From contig CAXKVV010000089.1 of assembly GCA_964058805.1 (NCBI GenBank), positions 1 to 31,458 on the forward strand: a stretch of DNA of 31,458 bases, written 5' to 3'. Of the stretch, positions 11,623-23,187 are shown piece after piece. Made by a program: the position numbers and the translations under genes. Each line of letters begins with the position of its first letter. Position 1 is the stretch's first letter. Below the pieces are notes generated by a model. The model was not told where the DNA came from and ran no database searches. It saw only the letters and a list, made by a program, of their open reading frames with translations. Source of the DNA: Schoenoplectus triqueter. Its lineage: Eukaryota > Streptophyta > Magnoliopsida > Poales > Cyperaceae.

Positions 11623-12070
11623 TAGGGGTGTGAACGGGTCGGGTTGAGTTGGGTTCGGGTCGGGTCGGGTCATATTATTTTATAATTTTTTTTCCCGATC
11701 TGAATCCGACCCGATTAAATTCGGATTAAAAAATCTTGATCCATACATGATCCGACGGGTCACGGGTCGATCCGACCTGACTCGTGTAAAATAATTAAAT
11801 ATTTATTAATTATTTTTATATAATTTGAAGCAATAAAATATTAAATAATTTATAATTAATCTTAATTAGTGTATATTTAAGATTTAATTAGTACTAAATC
11901 ACAAAATTACTACAAAACATATAATTAATCGGGTCGGGTCCATCCAAACCTAACCCGACCCAATTCGTGTCAAAAAAATTAAACTCATACTCAATTCATT
12001 TATGTTTAGGTCATGTCGAGTCGGATTGGGTTTAGATCGGATCGAGTCTGGTCAAGAATTGATGCCCCTA
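11623..12070. mobile_element. hAT-like non-autonomous element with perfect 8-bp target duplication
   Basis: Both ends are clear: taggggtgtgaacggg on the left and, on the other strand, taggggcatcaattcttg on the right. They are flanked by identical 8-mers, agatttag (11615-11622 and 12071-12078). An 8-bp duplication with TAGGGG-type termini is characteristic of the hAT superfamily. Sub-terminal regions hold tcggg/cccga pentamer arrays (about 11634-11675, 11690-11785 and 11929-12055) around an AT-rich core that matches the relic at 4234-4456. There is no coding capacity; it would depend on a transposase supplied elsewhere. The intact duplication suggests a fairly recent insertion. Confidence 0.85.
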
Positions 12071-12078
12071 AGATTTAG

Positions 12079-13561
12079 TAATAAAGGAGTAAAACCATTT
12101 ACATGAGAATACACCCAAAATAGTACGTCTTTATGTGTAGGATTTAATGAAACAGAAAAAAATTATGTGTCAGAGAATTTAATTGAACCATTGCATCATT
12201 GAAGATATTAGCATGAAAGAGATCAAATGGATTAGAAATAAAATTAATATAAAAAGCGAACAAGGGATATCTCGGAGTTTAGAGCATAGGAAAAAACATA
12301 GAAAGAGAATATTTTAATATCCCATTGCCCGAATTGAAGTGCCAAAAAAAAATGAAGTCTGTAGAACCGATCTGAAATGTATATCTATCTATTTTCAAAA
12401 ATTTGGGCAATGAATTTTAATTGTTTCAAAAAATGTAAAGAATTGGGAGATTATTGATGATGTAAATTTTGACATTGATATATTTCGATTTCAAAAAATG
12501 TAAAAGAGTGATAAATGTACAGTTTATTTGCTCTTTTATTTTGGTATAAAATTTTAAAAAATATATTATTTCTAACTTAAAATTTTAAAGTATATACTTT
12601 GTGCAAATATGATGTGAAAAGTTTGAGGGTATAAGAATAACTTGTCAATTTAAAATCTCCCTAAAAGAGACAAGATCCATTACTTTGTTATTTTGCAGAC
12701 CCGTAAATGTTTTTATCGAAAATATATAAGATTTGAATCTGATTTCTAATCTACTGTCTGATAAATATAAAATAGCGAAAAAAATCAGATTATTATTGGC
12801 ACTTAATGATCGTCATTACCCACCTTATCAATAAATTAACAATTCACAGTGGGCTAGCTGTCAGTTACTTTGCAATAAATAATCTCCATCGAGGATGGTA
12901 TGATCCATATGAGCATGATCCAATCCAGCATGCTCTGGATGTCATGAGACCATGTTTTAATTGGCTGCATTATTACAACTATTAAAAATTAATGTAGGTT
13001 GACTAGAAGTTAAAAGTGCATTGGCCATTGGGGCAGGTAAATGAGTACCTCCTCTGTAACTTGTGTTAGGTTCTCTGTTATTCCGGATCTACAACAGGGG
13101 ATAGTCTTGATTTTTGACTCGGTTATTCCGGATTAATATTATTTTAATGCGTATCTAGTTTGAAAAATCACTACGTATTTAAATCGAACGGGTACAAATC
13201 CTCTCATCCGAAACAGGAGAACAACAGCAGATACGACTTCTTCCTGGTATACCAGATATAAGGGAGACACATAATCTGGGTCTGTCGAATATATATTCTT
13301 TTATTTTTCAAGACAAATATATTCAACTTTTTATTTATTTTTTTAAGAGTGGAAGGTTTGTTTACTCTTGTGGGAGAGACAGGTGTTAGATTGGAATTAG
13401 AGAGCATTCTACAACTTTCTTAATTAGCCGCGTATCAAGCCATTTATGATCGTCAATGTGTCTTGTGTTGTGGAGTGCCTCTCCATCGTGTTGCATTTCA
13501 TCTTTGTTTTCTTTCATACTTCATGAAACGGGCCCTATTGAGTTCCCGCCATGTTTTCTAG
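12079..13561. other. Intergenic sequence, no supported gene
   Basis: Nothing recognisable. The block 13040-13460 is less AT-rich and has a minus-strand open frame (13204-13407, 67 codons), but I see no domain and do not call it. Confidence 0.5.
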
Positions 13562-13569
13562 CACGTCAT

Positions 13570-13867
13570 TAGAGGTGGCAATCGGGCGGGTCGGGTCGGG
13601 TTGGGTTCGGGTTCGGATCGGACGGGTCGGGTCAGTTTGACTTTCTGGAAGAAATCAGGTCGGGTCAATTTACATGTTGTGTTTTTTCAGATCGTTGATA
13701 GATTTCGATTGGATTGAAGGCCATTTTATCTCGGGTCGGGTCGGGTCAGGTCGAGTTCGGATCGGGTCGGGTCGGTTTGACTTTCTTAAAAAATCGGGTC
13801 GGGTCGGGTTCGGATCCGGACGGGTCCGGGCGGGTTTGTCGGATCGGGTCGGGTTTTGCCACCTCTA
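13570..13867. mobile_element. hAT-like MITE (298 bp) with perfect 8-bp target duplication
   Basis: The terminal inverted repeats are tagaggtggcaa (13570-13581) and ttgccacctcta (13856-13867), 12/12 complementary. The flanking 8-mers are identical: cacgtcat at 13562-13569 and 13868-13875. The interior is a dense gggtc/tcggg pentamer array. It contains a direct internal duplication: gggtcgggtc followed by a gtttgactttct segment occurs near 13622-13650 and again near 13762-13787. A plus-strand open frame at 13674-13907 with Gly/Arg/Val repeats is a by-product of the array, not a gene. No transposase is encoded. Confidence 0.9.
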
Positions 13868-13875
13868 CACGTCAT

Positions 13876-14256
13876 ATATGAAAAAAATAATAATATTGAA
13901 ATATTAATTTTATTATAACAACGTCCTTTGAGTAGGTAGGCGCAATTAAGCTAGTTTAATATAAGCAGCATTCATCATACTTGATGTAATTTAATGTAAT
14001 AGCATCCATGTACATAACTTTATATTATATTAGGATTATTGAGATTTCTATTTTTTTCAAGAAAAAAATATATAAGCAGCATTGACATATACATCTACAT
14101 ATTTAATAAAAATATAAAGATAAACATCAAACATTTAAACTCAACTGTCAGATCCACTTCTTTCTTTCAATATGAATATTAAATTTTATTTGATGGTTAT
14201 AATATTTTTTCCTCGTAAAATAAAATGTGGCACTTGATATTTAAATATTATAATTA
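13876..14256. other. Short intergenic spacer
   Basis: AT-rich sequence with no gene and no readable element between the hAT-like MITE and the Helitron-like sequence. Confidence 0.55.
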
Positions 14257-14727
14257 TTAGAACAAAACCCGCTCATTGTGTGGGCCTCTCAATTTTAAAA
14301 ATATTTTATATCTAACATAATAAATTATATATTTTACTTAAATATAATTTATGTCTAAATTAAATTATAAATCTCTTAAAATTTCAAATAAAATTAATAA
14401 ATTATTTAATAAAATGATGTATCATCTATAATATTTTTTTTTCTGAGTATGTTTATACTATGTGTAGTTTTCTTTTTTATAATAAAACTTAATAATAATT
14501 TTCTTTTTTCATATATATATATTTTTAACCTCCTAGAAATGCATGGTAAAAAAATAGAAAATAAAATGGAGAGAAAAATAGATTTAACTTAGATCTGAAC
14601 CGTTACTTTTATAAAATCAAACAATATCAATAGTAAATTGAGATATAAATATTTCAATCATTTCACATTATCTAATAGTATTAATGGACAACTCCAGACT
14701 CTTTATAATATAGTATAGATATAGAGA
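14257..14727 (-). mobile_element. Possible non-autonomous Helitron, minus strand
   Basis: On the minus strand a GC hairpin with mismatches (14284-14268, cccacac...gagcggg) is followed by 7 nt and CTAA (14260-14257), then T, which fits a Helitron 3' end. The opposite end reads tctatatctatactatatt on the minus strand, starting at about 14725-14727. This starts with TC as expected, though the preceding base is not the usual A. The interior is extremely AT-rich and non-coding, with a segment at about 14565-14645 resembling the sequence at 1950-2040. Confidence 0.45.
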
Positions 14728-15559
14728 AATACTATATTTTCTAAAAATAAAATGACAGTGTAAATAGAGAGGGCAAACTTCTTTAGAGTTCAGAATGTAT
14801 ACATTGAAAGTAAATTAATTAGTTTCTAGTGAATGCAAAAGTTGTGTTTATTTAAATTTAAGACTAGAAATTAAATACATATAGAGCATTAAAAAATAAT
14901 TAAAAAATTTATATATATATATATATATAATCACAGTAAATAATTGAGCTGTTGATTTGATCATTTGAACATTTTAAAGTAAAATTATAGAGCCTCATTA
15001 TATATTAATTTTTATATGCTTTTTGCGGAACTTAAACTTGTGTTTTTCTATTGAAATACAAGCCCATCACCATCTTTGCTAGATTTTTGATTTACAAATG
15101 AGTATATATAATTAGTTGAGCAGCCCTAAAACATAACATATTTGTCAAAATTGAAGCAATAAAATATATTCCTTATTTATTGTAAATAGAATATGTTTCA
15201 AATTTAATTTGTGTAATTTGAAAGCTACTGTGTCAGTTATGAAGTGATAAATAAAATCACATCATCAATAAAGATAATATTTTTATATTTTAAATTGCTC
15301 GGCGAATAACAAATTGTATTTTTATATTGCAACAATGTATACTTTATAATCTGTCTAAAATTATGAAAAATTCAAAACAATTATTAGTTTATATCTTGAA
15401 TGATGTTTTTTTATTCGTCAATTACAATTGTAAATTAGTTTATATAATCATTAAAATGTACTTGTTATGTCAGCTCGAGAATAAATTAAGAATGACAGAA
15501 TGAGAATAACCAATTAAAAATAAGATTGAGTAATAACATTCGTCGTCTTTTAAAAGCAA
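14728..15559. other. AT-rich intergenic sequence
   Basis: Nothing recognisable beyond a short (ta)n tract near 14911-14928. Confidence 0.55.
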
Positions 15560-15723
15560 AATCTTGACCAGCACCAATAGTTTTGCCAACTTCGATTTTT
15601 TTGTATATCTAAATAATAAACTAAATAAAAGAAACAATTAACAATATTTATCTTCATTTATAAGCGATATCTTGACTGACTTTAGGCATGCAGTCAAATG
15701 ACCACCAATGGTTTTGCCAACTT
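15560..15723. repeat. Imperfect direct repeat about 113 bp apart
   Basis: The segment near 15560-15592 (atcttgaccagcaccaata, then gttttgccaactt) recurs in altered form near 15668-15723 (atcttgactgac, then gaccaccaatggttttgccaactt). The second copy holds extra sequence in the middle. Both are non-coding, probably an old local duplication. Confidence 0.45.
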
Positions 15724-18700
15724 ATATTATACACTATTGCATATCGTAATATTATTATATTATAGATCCTTTTCCATTTCCCAAGAAATATATTTTTCCA
15801 AATAGCTGTTCCAGCAAGCAGATGATAAGCTTGACCGATAAGAGACGAAATTCACCGATGAAGGATATCGGGTCGGGTTCCTTAATGTTCACATCCAGAA
15901 ACCATCTTTTGTTCACTCAACAGTACATTTTTTCTTGAAAAAAAAGAAAGGATATTATCTTTCCTGACATATCATGCAATACCCAAAATCAAATAAACAA
16001 ATGAGTGCCAAAGGGCTTTCACACAAAAAATAAAAAATAAAAAAATGAGGCTTTTTACCAATCACCAGTTGACATGTGTGACTCGACCATATGCCACTGT
16101 TTTTAGATATATTTAATACATTTGAAGCGCAAATTGAAATTTTTTAATCTAGAATGATTGTTTTACCAAAATATTTTGTATAAATATTGACAAACAAGTG
16201 TCTACTACTAGAAATATATTGACTCAATTTCTGAAATTAAGAGATTTAAAAAATTATAAAATTAAAATCAATAAAGAAAATAAAATTATTCTAATAGTCA
16301 TAGATGCCCTACGCCATTGAATAACATAAAGTTAATTAGTTGGAGATGGATCACTTCACAATGGCCTTTCTGACCATCTTCATAATGAATATATAAATAA
16401 ATTTGAGAAAAAACTAAAGAATAGAAAAAATATATAGATAAATATTCTTTCACTTATAGATTAATAGTGATTTAATTTTATATATTTTTTATTAATGTCT
16501 CATAGTTCATAAAAGACCGTAAAATTAGAACCGTTATAAAATATATAAATTTTTGATATTATTTGATGAACTATCAAATGATAATAAATTTATATAAAAT
16601 TTAAAACACTATCAATCCATAAATAAAGAACGTATCTGTTTTTTTTTCTATTTTAAAATTTTTTAATATTTATTTACAAATTCATTATGTAGATTGTTAA
16701 AAGAATGCATTATCGAGGTATCTCTCCCTACTTGATCAAAGAAAATTAGAAAACAGCATGACGATTGACGACTGGAAATAAAACCCGCTAATGACGCTGA
16801 CGTGGCCACTTTAAACGATCGAAAGACAGACAGTTCAAAAAGAATTAGTTAAAAAGCTGAGAACAGAGCCAAGCAAGGAATGGGTGCATGTCCACCAGCT
16901 CAAGCCACTGCCTTTTGTTTTGCTATTGGTCCAAAAAAAGATAAAATTTTTTAACCGTTCTTAATGTTCTCCAAAATGTGGCTTCCAACAAGCGAAGATG
17001 TATCAGCATTCAGCACACTGACAGGAGCAAAATAAATTCATTGAATAATTATATCGTAGAAGTAATTGAAATATTAAATATTATGATGAAACGATGGACT
17101 AACGGACAAATATTGTATTTCGGCCAAGGAAATACAATATTTATCCGGTAAGTCTCAGAATTGTATAGCAATCAGGGGGGGGGGGGTAACCCCAATAATT
17201 TATACACTTGTAGTAAATTGTAAAAATTAAAAAGTTCAATAATTTTCTCTCCTTGAGTTATTAAATATACTTGAATAAAAAAATCTTCAAGAAATATAGG
17301 ATTTAATTCATGAACAAAAAGAAGTATAATTATCTTGCAGATATACATATTTAATTATCGTCAGTTTTTTTGTTATTTTCTAATAAATGTTTATGTTGAG
17401 AAAGAAATATTTGATAAAATAATGTTTTTCAAGCAATAAAATAAAAAAATTGTGTGCTCATCACCTCCAATATCTTTAGATGTCTTACCTCCCATAATAT
17501 TTCATTATCAATTAAATTTTTATTATGAACTAATATTTTTAAATTAATTTAAATAATTTTCTATCAGTATTTTATTTATTAATAATTTGAAAAAACATTA
17601 AATATTATGATGATAAATTCAGTTTCATATATACCAAAATATTACTATTTTTCTCCCTCTCTCGTGAATTTTCTGACTTTGTCACCGATATCAATGCCAA
17701 TATTGTGTGCTCTCGTGATTTATCTGTTAATTTTGATTTTTCTTGCTCTTTTTATCTGGAATGAATTAGGTACCAATTTTATCTCTTTTTCAAGTTTTTA
17801 AAAACGTTTAATGCTATTAACGGTGAGGTGACCATTTAACGGTAAATGATTTTACACGGCCATTAAATTAAAAAATAGTAAATCATTTTTTATCTATTAA
17901 TTAATATTTAAAAATATTATGAAATACATTATCATATGATTAGTACTTAATAATTAACTAAATTAAGTAAAAATAATAACCATAATATTAATTAAGTACT
18001 TAAAGATAAAAATCCTAAATTATATACTAAACTATTACATGATATTTTTTGCTTCTTATTTTTATTAGGACATTAATTTACATCCAAAAAATAAAGGAAA
18101 ATAAAAATTTAAAGTTATTAACTATTAAGATTTGAAACAAAATAAATTTCAGCTAATGTGTTCTTTTAAAAATTAACAGTTTTAACTGATTTTGTGTGAG
18201 ACGAAATAATTAAATCACAGAAAACCCGTTAAATCTGTTTTTTTCTCAAAAACTTAATGTGATGGTCTGCCAAAACCGTTAAAACAGTTAAGACTTTCCA
18301 TTTTTTTAAAGCTCTTTTCATTTAAAAGCTACATATGTAATATGTTGGATGTGCTTCAAATACAATGTATTTTTGTAATCAATACAAAATTTCATTTTCT
18401 GCATGAATTTTAATGGCTCTAATCATGTGTTTACATTATATACGTCATTTAATATTTTAATAGTACTTCCGTTAAACATTGTTCAATACATAATTTATTT
18501 TACATAAGCCGTCTTCTTTTAAAAATTCAAAAAAATTCCCATGATAATCATATTTGTGGAGAAGTCTAGGTTAATGAGTTATTTTGTATTTAATGTTTAT
18601 TTACTGTCAACGTCCTCCAAAATGAACATGAAATAACATCTTTTGCCATGTTTAGAAAATAAGATACATTATCTTTAATGAGGAAATGTCATCATTTTTT

Positions 18701-19319
18701 GTGGCTCATCATGGTCCATTTTGTTTCATTTTTTAATAACAATTTTTTTAAAAAGTAAGATGTCAAACTAAAGTAGTTAGATTTTATCTATATCATATTC
18801 CTTTCTTACATATAAAAAGTTATTCACTTTTTTCACGTTAATTTTATATGAATCAATATCCACAAATTATTCATATTATTACATTTTTTGTAAGCTCTTG
18901 GTTCAACATAACATAATTTTCAAATGCCATTTTTATTTATACTTAAATAAAGTGATATTGATCAAATCTAATGGTTTATTTTTATATTTTAGTTTTAGAT
19001 TTTGAGTTATTAAAAATTTAAAAAGTATAGGTATGATTGGGGGGGGGGGGGAGAGAGCGTTTGAACCCTCCTTAATAATTTAGTTTTGCTTAAAAGTTTA
19101 GTTTACTTCATTTATTAAACTTAAGTAATATTTGTATCACTTAAATGCATTACGTATAATCTTAAAATATTTTTGACATATGTATTATAGCCAATACCAT
19201 ATACTATTAGCTCAATACATCTTAATGTGCTCCTAATAAAAAAAATGTTTTCAGTCAGGATTGTTTGGGACCCAGGCGACAAAACGCAAACAAAACCAGA
19301 GAATCTCCTACAAGTTGTG

Positions 19320-19320
<1 letters not shown>
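15724..19320. other. Intergenic sequence up to the GDSL cluster; contains two poly-G runs
   Basis: No gene can be supported. Runs of 12 G (17175-17186) and 13 G (19039-19051) stand out. The segment 16790-17000 is more complex and contains ctgacgtggcc, which resembles a plant ACGT-core (G-box/ABRE type) site, but no coding sequence follows it. A 64-codon hydrophobic frame at 17607-17801 has no family features. Confidence 0.5.

Positions 19321-19321
<1 letters not shown>

Positions 19322-19378
<57 letters not shown>
19322..19378. repeat. (AT)n microsatellite in the promoter of GDSL gene 1
   Basis: This is 57 bp of uninterrupted alternating A/T that ends 105 bp before the start codon of gene 1. 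In genes 2 and 3 the TATA box sits 103 and 128 bp before the start codon, so the AT tract occupies the place of the TATA element. Confidence 0.9.
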
Positions 19379-19380
<2 letters not shown>

Positions 19381-19482
19381 GACACCCAATAGCCTTTGTT
19401 AACCTCTGTGCTCTGTCACTAACACCAATTCAATACCTTCTCTGCTTCTGCTCCAAAGTTTCACAGAAACAAGAAAGAAAAA

Positions 19483-22133
19483 ATGAAGGCCCCAGCAAGA
19501 ACTCTTCTGCTTTTAATTATTTGCCTATCATTTCTCAGTTTAAGTTTCGCCATCACCAATTACTACAATGCAATTTTCAGCTTCGGTGATTCCTTCTCCG
19601 ACACGGGCAATTTTGTAATTATGGAGTCGCCGGTCTTGCCGAATATACCGGTATTTCCCCCACCATATGCAAGGTGCTCCAATGGCCGATTAGCTATTGA
19701 TTTCATGGGTAAGATGTGCGAAAAGAATCTTTTGCACTTGTATTTTATTTCGATGGTTATTGTTGATTGCATTTATAACGTGATTCTACATTTGTTTCCC
19801 ATTCTCTTTGTTGTGTGTCAGAATTGTCTTCATAGGAGTGGTCATGTTGAAAGCTCGTTTTTTCTCTTTCTGGTATTTCTTTTTTGAACTAGAAAATAAA
19901 TATATTAGACGTGCATTTTGAATTGATATTATAGACAGCTGTTTTTCTTCATATATAGAAAATTTGGTCAGAAAAAAATGAAATTAATTAATATCTCTAA
20001 TTTGGGTACAAATATTAAAATCACGTACTTTATTAATGTGAAAATTTTCAATTTAGACCGACACTTGAAATCCTTGTTCAATTTGAGATCTCAGTTGATG
20101 AGAAACTATGCTTGTGTCAGGTCCTCTCTGATTTCTGTTGAGGTGGACCATATTGATCCCCTTTTCAGAAACAAAATAGAAGAACATTGCAACATACTCA
20201 AAGCGTACTTTTTAATCTGACATGTGCAATTACCCTGACACATGAAAAAGATAGAAATTATTATCTGTTACCAGCGTGCATCATGAACTTTTTTGGATCC
20301 AAGATATCTTATCTCATACTGTTCTTTCTCCCCATCCAAATGAAAAAAATGAAAGAAAAATGGGAAAAAAATAACATTCATTTGTCTCTTAACATATAAC
20401 TAATTGTTTGTTTTACTTAATTCAGCTGAATATTTTGGCCTGCCGTTGCTGCCGCCATCTCAATCAATAAGCAAAAACTTCACACAAGGCGCCAATTTTG
20501 CCGTGATTGGTGCCACTGCGCTCCCTCTTGAGTACTTCAGAAAGAACAATATCAATGATATACCTCCGATCAATAGTTCACTGCCGGTACAGCTCGAATG
20601 GTTCAACGACCTGAAACAATATGTATGCTACTCCACCCAAGGTATACATGTGCAAAAATATGGATTTTCTTTATGTGTTGGTTTTTGAATACTTAGTAGT
20701 AGTGAATGAAATAAATTTTGGTTAATGCAGAGTGCAAGGATTTCTTTAGGCAATCACTGTTTGTAGTAGGAGAATTTGGAGGAAACGACTACAGCTTTAC
20801 AATGAAATCTGGAAGAACTGTCGATCAAGTGAAAGGTATGGTGCCGACTGTTGTCGACGCCATTTGCTCTGCGGTTGAGGTATATTCACCATTTACCATC
20901 GTTATAGCTCTCATGATCAACTAAATCTGAAATGATAAACAAAAAGAAAATTAAAAAATATATCTTTCGAGAAAGATAAGGGTCTTAACTTTTAACAAGT
21001 GAAATCTGAGTAGGTAGCTCACACCAAGTGAACACTTTCCCAAATCTCGGCCGAAACAAATGTGAATGGTCCTCATACAACTAACAATAAATGCATCCGT
21101 TGACAAACCAAAACCTGAGCACACTCTCACATGCACGCTAGCTTGCACGCTTGCACACATGAACACATGCGCCCCACAGATGAAGATGAATTGCACCGAA
21201 TTCTGATGCAATTAAACCCCAAATTCCCAATGCAGAAATTGATTGACCATGGTGCCAGGCATGTGCTGGTGCCAGGAAACCTGCCATCGGGATGCATTCC
21301 GATCATGCTCACCTTCTACCCGAGCTCAAACAAGGAGGACTACGATCCCCACACCGGCTGCCTTAAGAACATGAACAGCCTCGCACTCTACCACAATGCA
21401 GTGCTCAGGATTGCCATAGAGAAATTGAACAAGAAGTACCCCGAAGCACGGATCATTTATGGCGACTATTACGGGCCCGTCGTTCAATTTGCACGCACTC
21501 CTGAGTTGTTTGGTGAGTGTACATATATTTTCTTCTTATTTGTTCAAATTTGTTTCTTCTGTTCTTCTGCTTTCTAGTTTTGTGCGTGGTTGAATCAAAT
21601 GATCTACACATGGTTTTAGAAATAAGTGTGAACGGTTGGAATTGCATTACCAAAGCAATATTATATTAGACATGGAGCACAACCCACAATAGAACATTAT
21701 TAAGGGCTTTTAATATCACGGCCCACGTACTTATAGGCCTCAAGATCAATGCAGCTTAATGGGAAAAGAAAAGGAATATTTTATTTTAATTAAACTGGGT
21801 ACATGGATAATTACGATCGTCCCAGTTTGATACAAATTTAGGTTTCCCTAAAGGAAAATAAATGTATACTTATGAGGTTTCTAACCATGTTCATTGATCA
21901 ATGCAGGGTTCACTAATGGAGCTCTCATGGTTTGTTGCGGTGGAGGCGGCCCGTACAACTACAATGCGAGTGCATCTTGCGGTCTGCCTGGTGCGACCCA
22001 ATGCGGTGAACCGAACTCACATGTGAGTTGGGACGGAATCCATTTGACCGAAGCCGCTTACCATTACATAGCCAATGGATGGATCAAGGGGCCTTATGCA
22101 TATCCCCCACTGCTCTCAGTGATGCAGGAGTAG
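19483..22133 (+). CDS. GDSL esterase/lipase, tandem copy 1 (five exons, 364 aa)
   Basis: Secreted SGNH-fold serine esterase that should hydrolyse acyl esters of small metabolites or lipids in the secretory pathway or apoplast. Exons: 19483-19708, 20426-20641, 20731-20879, 21236-21512, 21907-22133; phases 1, 1, 0, 1; all introns GT-AG. Residues 1-23 are a hydrophobic signal peptide ending S-F-A. Block I FGDSFSDTGN gives nucleophile Ser37; block II NFAVIGATAL has Gly104; block III GEFGGNDY has Asn166; block V WDGIHLTEAAYH has Asp332 and His335. The CCGGGGPYNYN motif is also present. The subfamily includes acetylajmalan esterase and sinapine esterase relatives, but substrate cannot be read from sequence. 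Oddity: the conserved PYG-TYFG-PTGR stretch is reduced to PYAR, an in-frame loss of nine residues. No AATAAA is evident within 300 bp after the stop. Confidence 0.92.
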
Positions 22134-23084
22134 TTCAAATTTCCATCAAAGTAATGGAGATGAAAATTGAGGCACCATGCATAGTATATCTTCTCTTGTG
22201 TGCTATTATGCGGTCTAACTAGCAGTGTTAAGTACTAACCAGCTTTTCCACGGATTGTGATTCATTAATTTTTTGTACATGTGAGGTGGTGGTACCTCTT
22301 CGTTTCTTTTGGGTTGGTCTTCTTGGATCACATGGATCCTTTGTACCTCTTTCATGGTCTAAAGTAGATCATTTTTTTTTCTCTTATTTTCAGTTTTTAC
22401 CCCATAACGAGAAATCTTGTGTGATTTTTTTGTTTATTGTGGGTATAAAATGTGTTTAAGTATCTCTTTAAGATTATAAAACACCTCTTCATCCAAACTC
22501 CAAAGGATCTTACAATGGCGATAATAACTTCAACTATTATTTCCAGTTTAAAACTAGTTGTTTACTTTCCTACAAATTTCCAATAATAATAACAAAATAA
22601 ATCAATTGAGAAAAATAATGTATATACCTCATTCTTTGTACTTTTTAAAAAAATAATAATAATGTTGTATGAACATATATAACCTTTTTGTTCCTTGAGG
22701 TTAAACAATGTTAATATTATCTCTTTTAAATTTTTTTCACACGGACAAATGATCCCATCTTTCTGGTACATCAATTTTCAATTTTCCAGTAGTTCAATCA
22801 TTTCACTTAATGCCACAATGAAAAATGTTCTGAGATTTTTTTTAATGGGCTTACTAGAAAAAGGTCTCAAATAAATGAAGCAAAAGTAATAGAGGATCAG
22901 ACCGACTCAAAAGGAAAATGAAAATAACTGTTCCAACAATCACCAAGCACTGTCTGTACTCATTTATTGTCACCTAAATTTTCACGCGCGGATCTAGCAA
23001 TACTTTATTACTTCATAGCCATTTATGATGACCCAAAATTTTTGCAATCTATATCACCACAGTAGCCAACTATTTTGCTTCGAG
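22134..23084. other. Spacer between GDSL genes 1 and 2
   Basis: It holds the 3' UTR of gene 1 and the upstream promoter of gene 2. Open frames at 22028-22222 and 22562-22774 (minus) are shadows or chance. No transposon end is seen. Confidence 0.6.
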
Positions 23085-23090
23085 TATAAA
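23085..23090 (+). promoter_or_regulatory. TATA box of GDSL gene 2
   Basis: TATAAA, 103 bp before the chosen start codon. Transcription would then start near 23115-23120, so the CA repeat lies in the 5' leader. Confidence 0.6.
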
Positions 23091-23132
23091 CCAACCCAAA
23101 ATGATCATTCACTGAGTCTCACTGTGCCATAT

Positions 23133-23162
23133 GCACACACAAACACACACACACACACACGC
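23133..23162. repeat. (CA)n microsatellite in the 5' leader of GDSL gene 2
   Basis: A nearly pure CA repeat of about 30 bp, 26 bp before the ATG at 23188. An upstream in-frame ATG at 23131 would run through it and add a His/Thr-rich stretch ahead of the signal peptide. Confidence 0.85.
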
Positions 23163-23187
23163 ACTGAAGCATCTCACCTTTAAATTG

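Noticed and set aside
13674..13907. Gly/Arg/Val-rich frame inside the hAT-like MITE
   Set aside because: Its repeats are the direct translation of the gggtc array.
16790..16810. ctgacgtggcc as a functional promoter G-box
   Set aside because: No gene follows within a reasonable distance on either strand, so the match has no context.
21131..21235. Extension of exon 4 of GDSL copy 1 upstream to an ATG at 21131
   Set aside because: The exon start at 21236 has an AG acceptor and gives exactly the 277-nt exon seen in copy 2; the upstream residues have no counterpart in the family.
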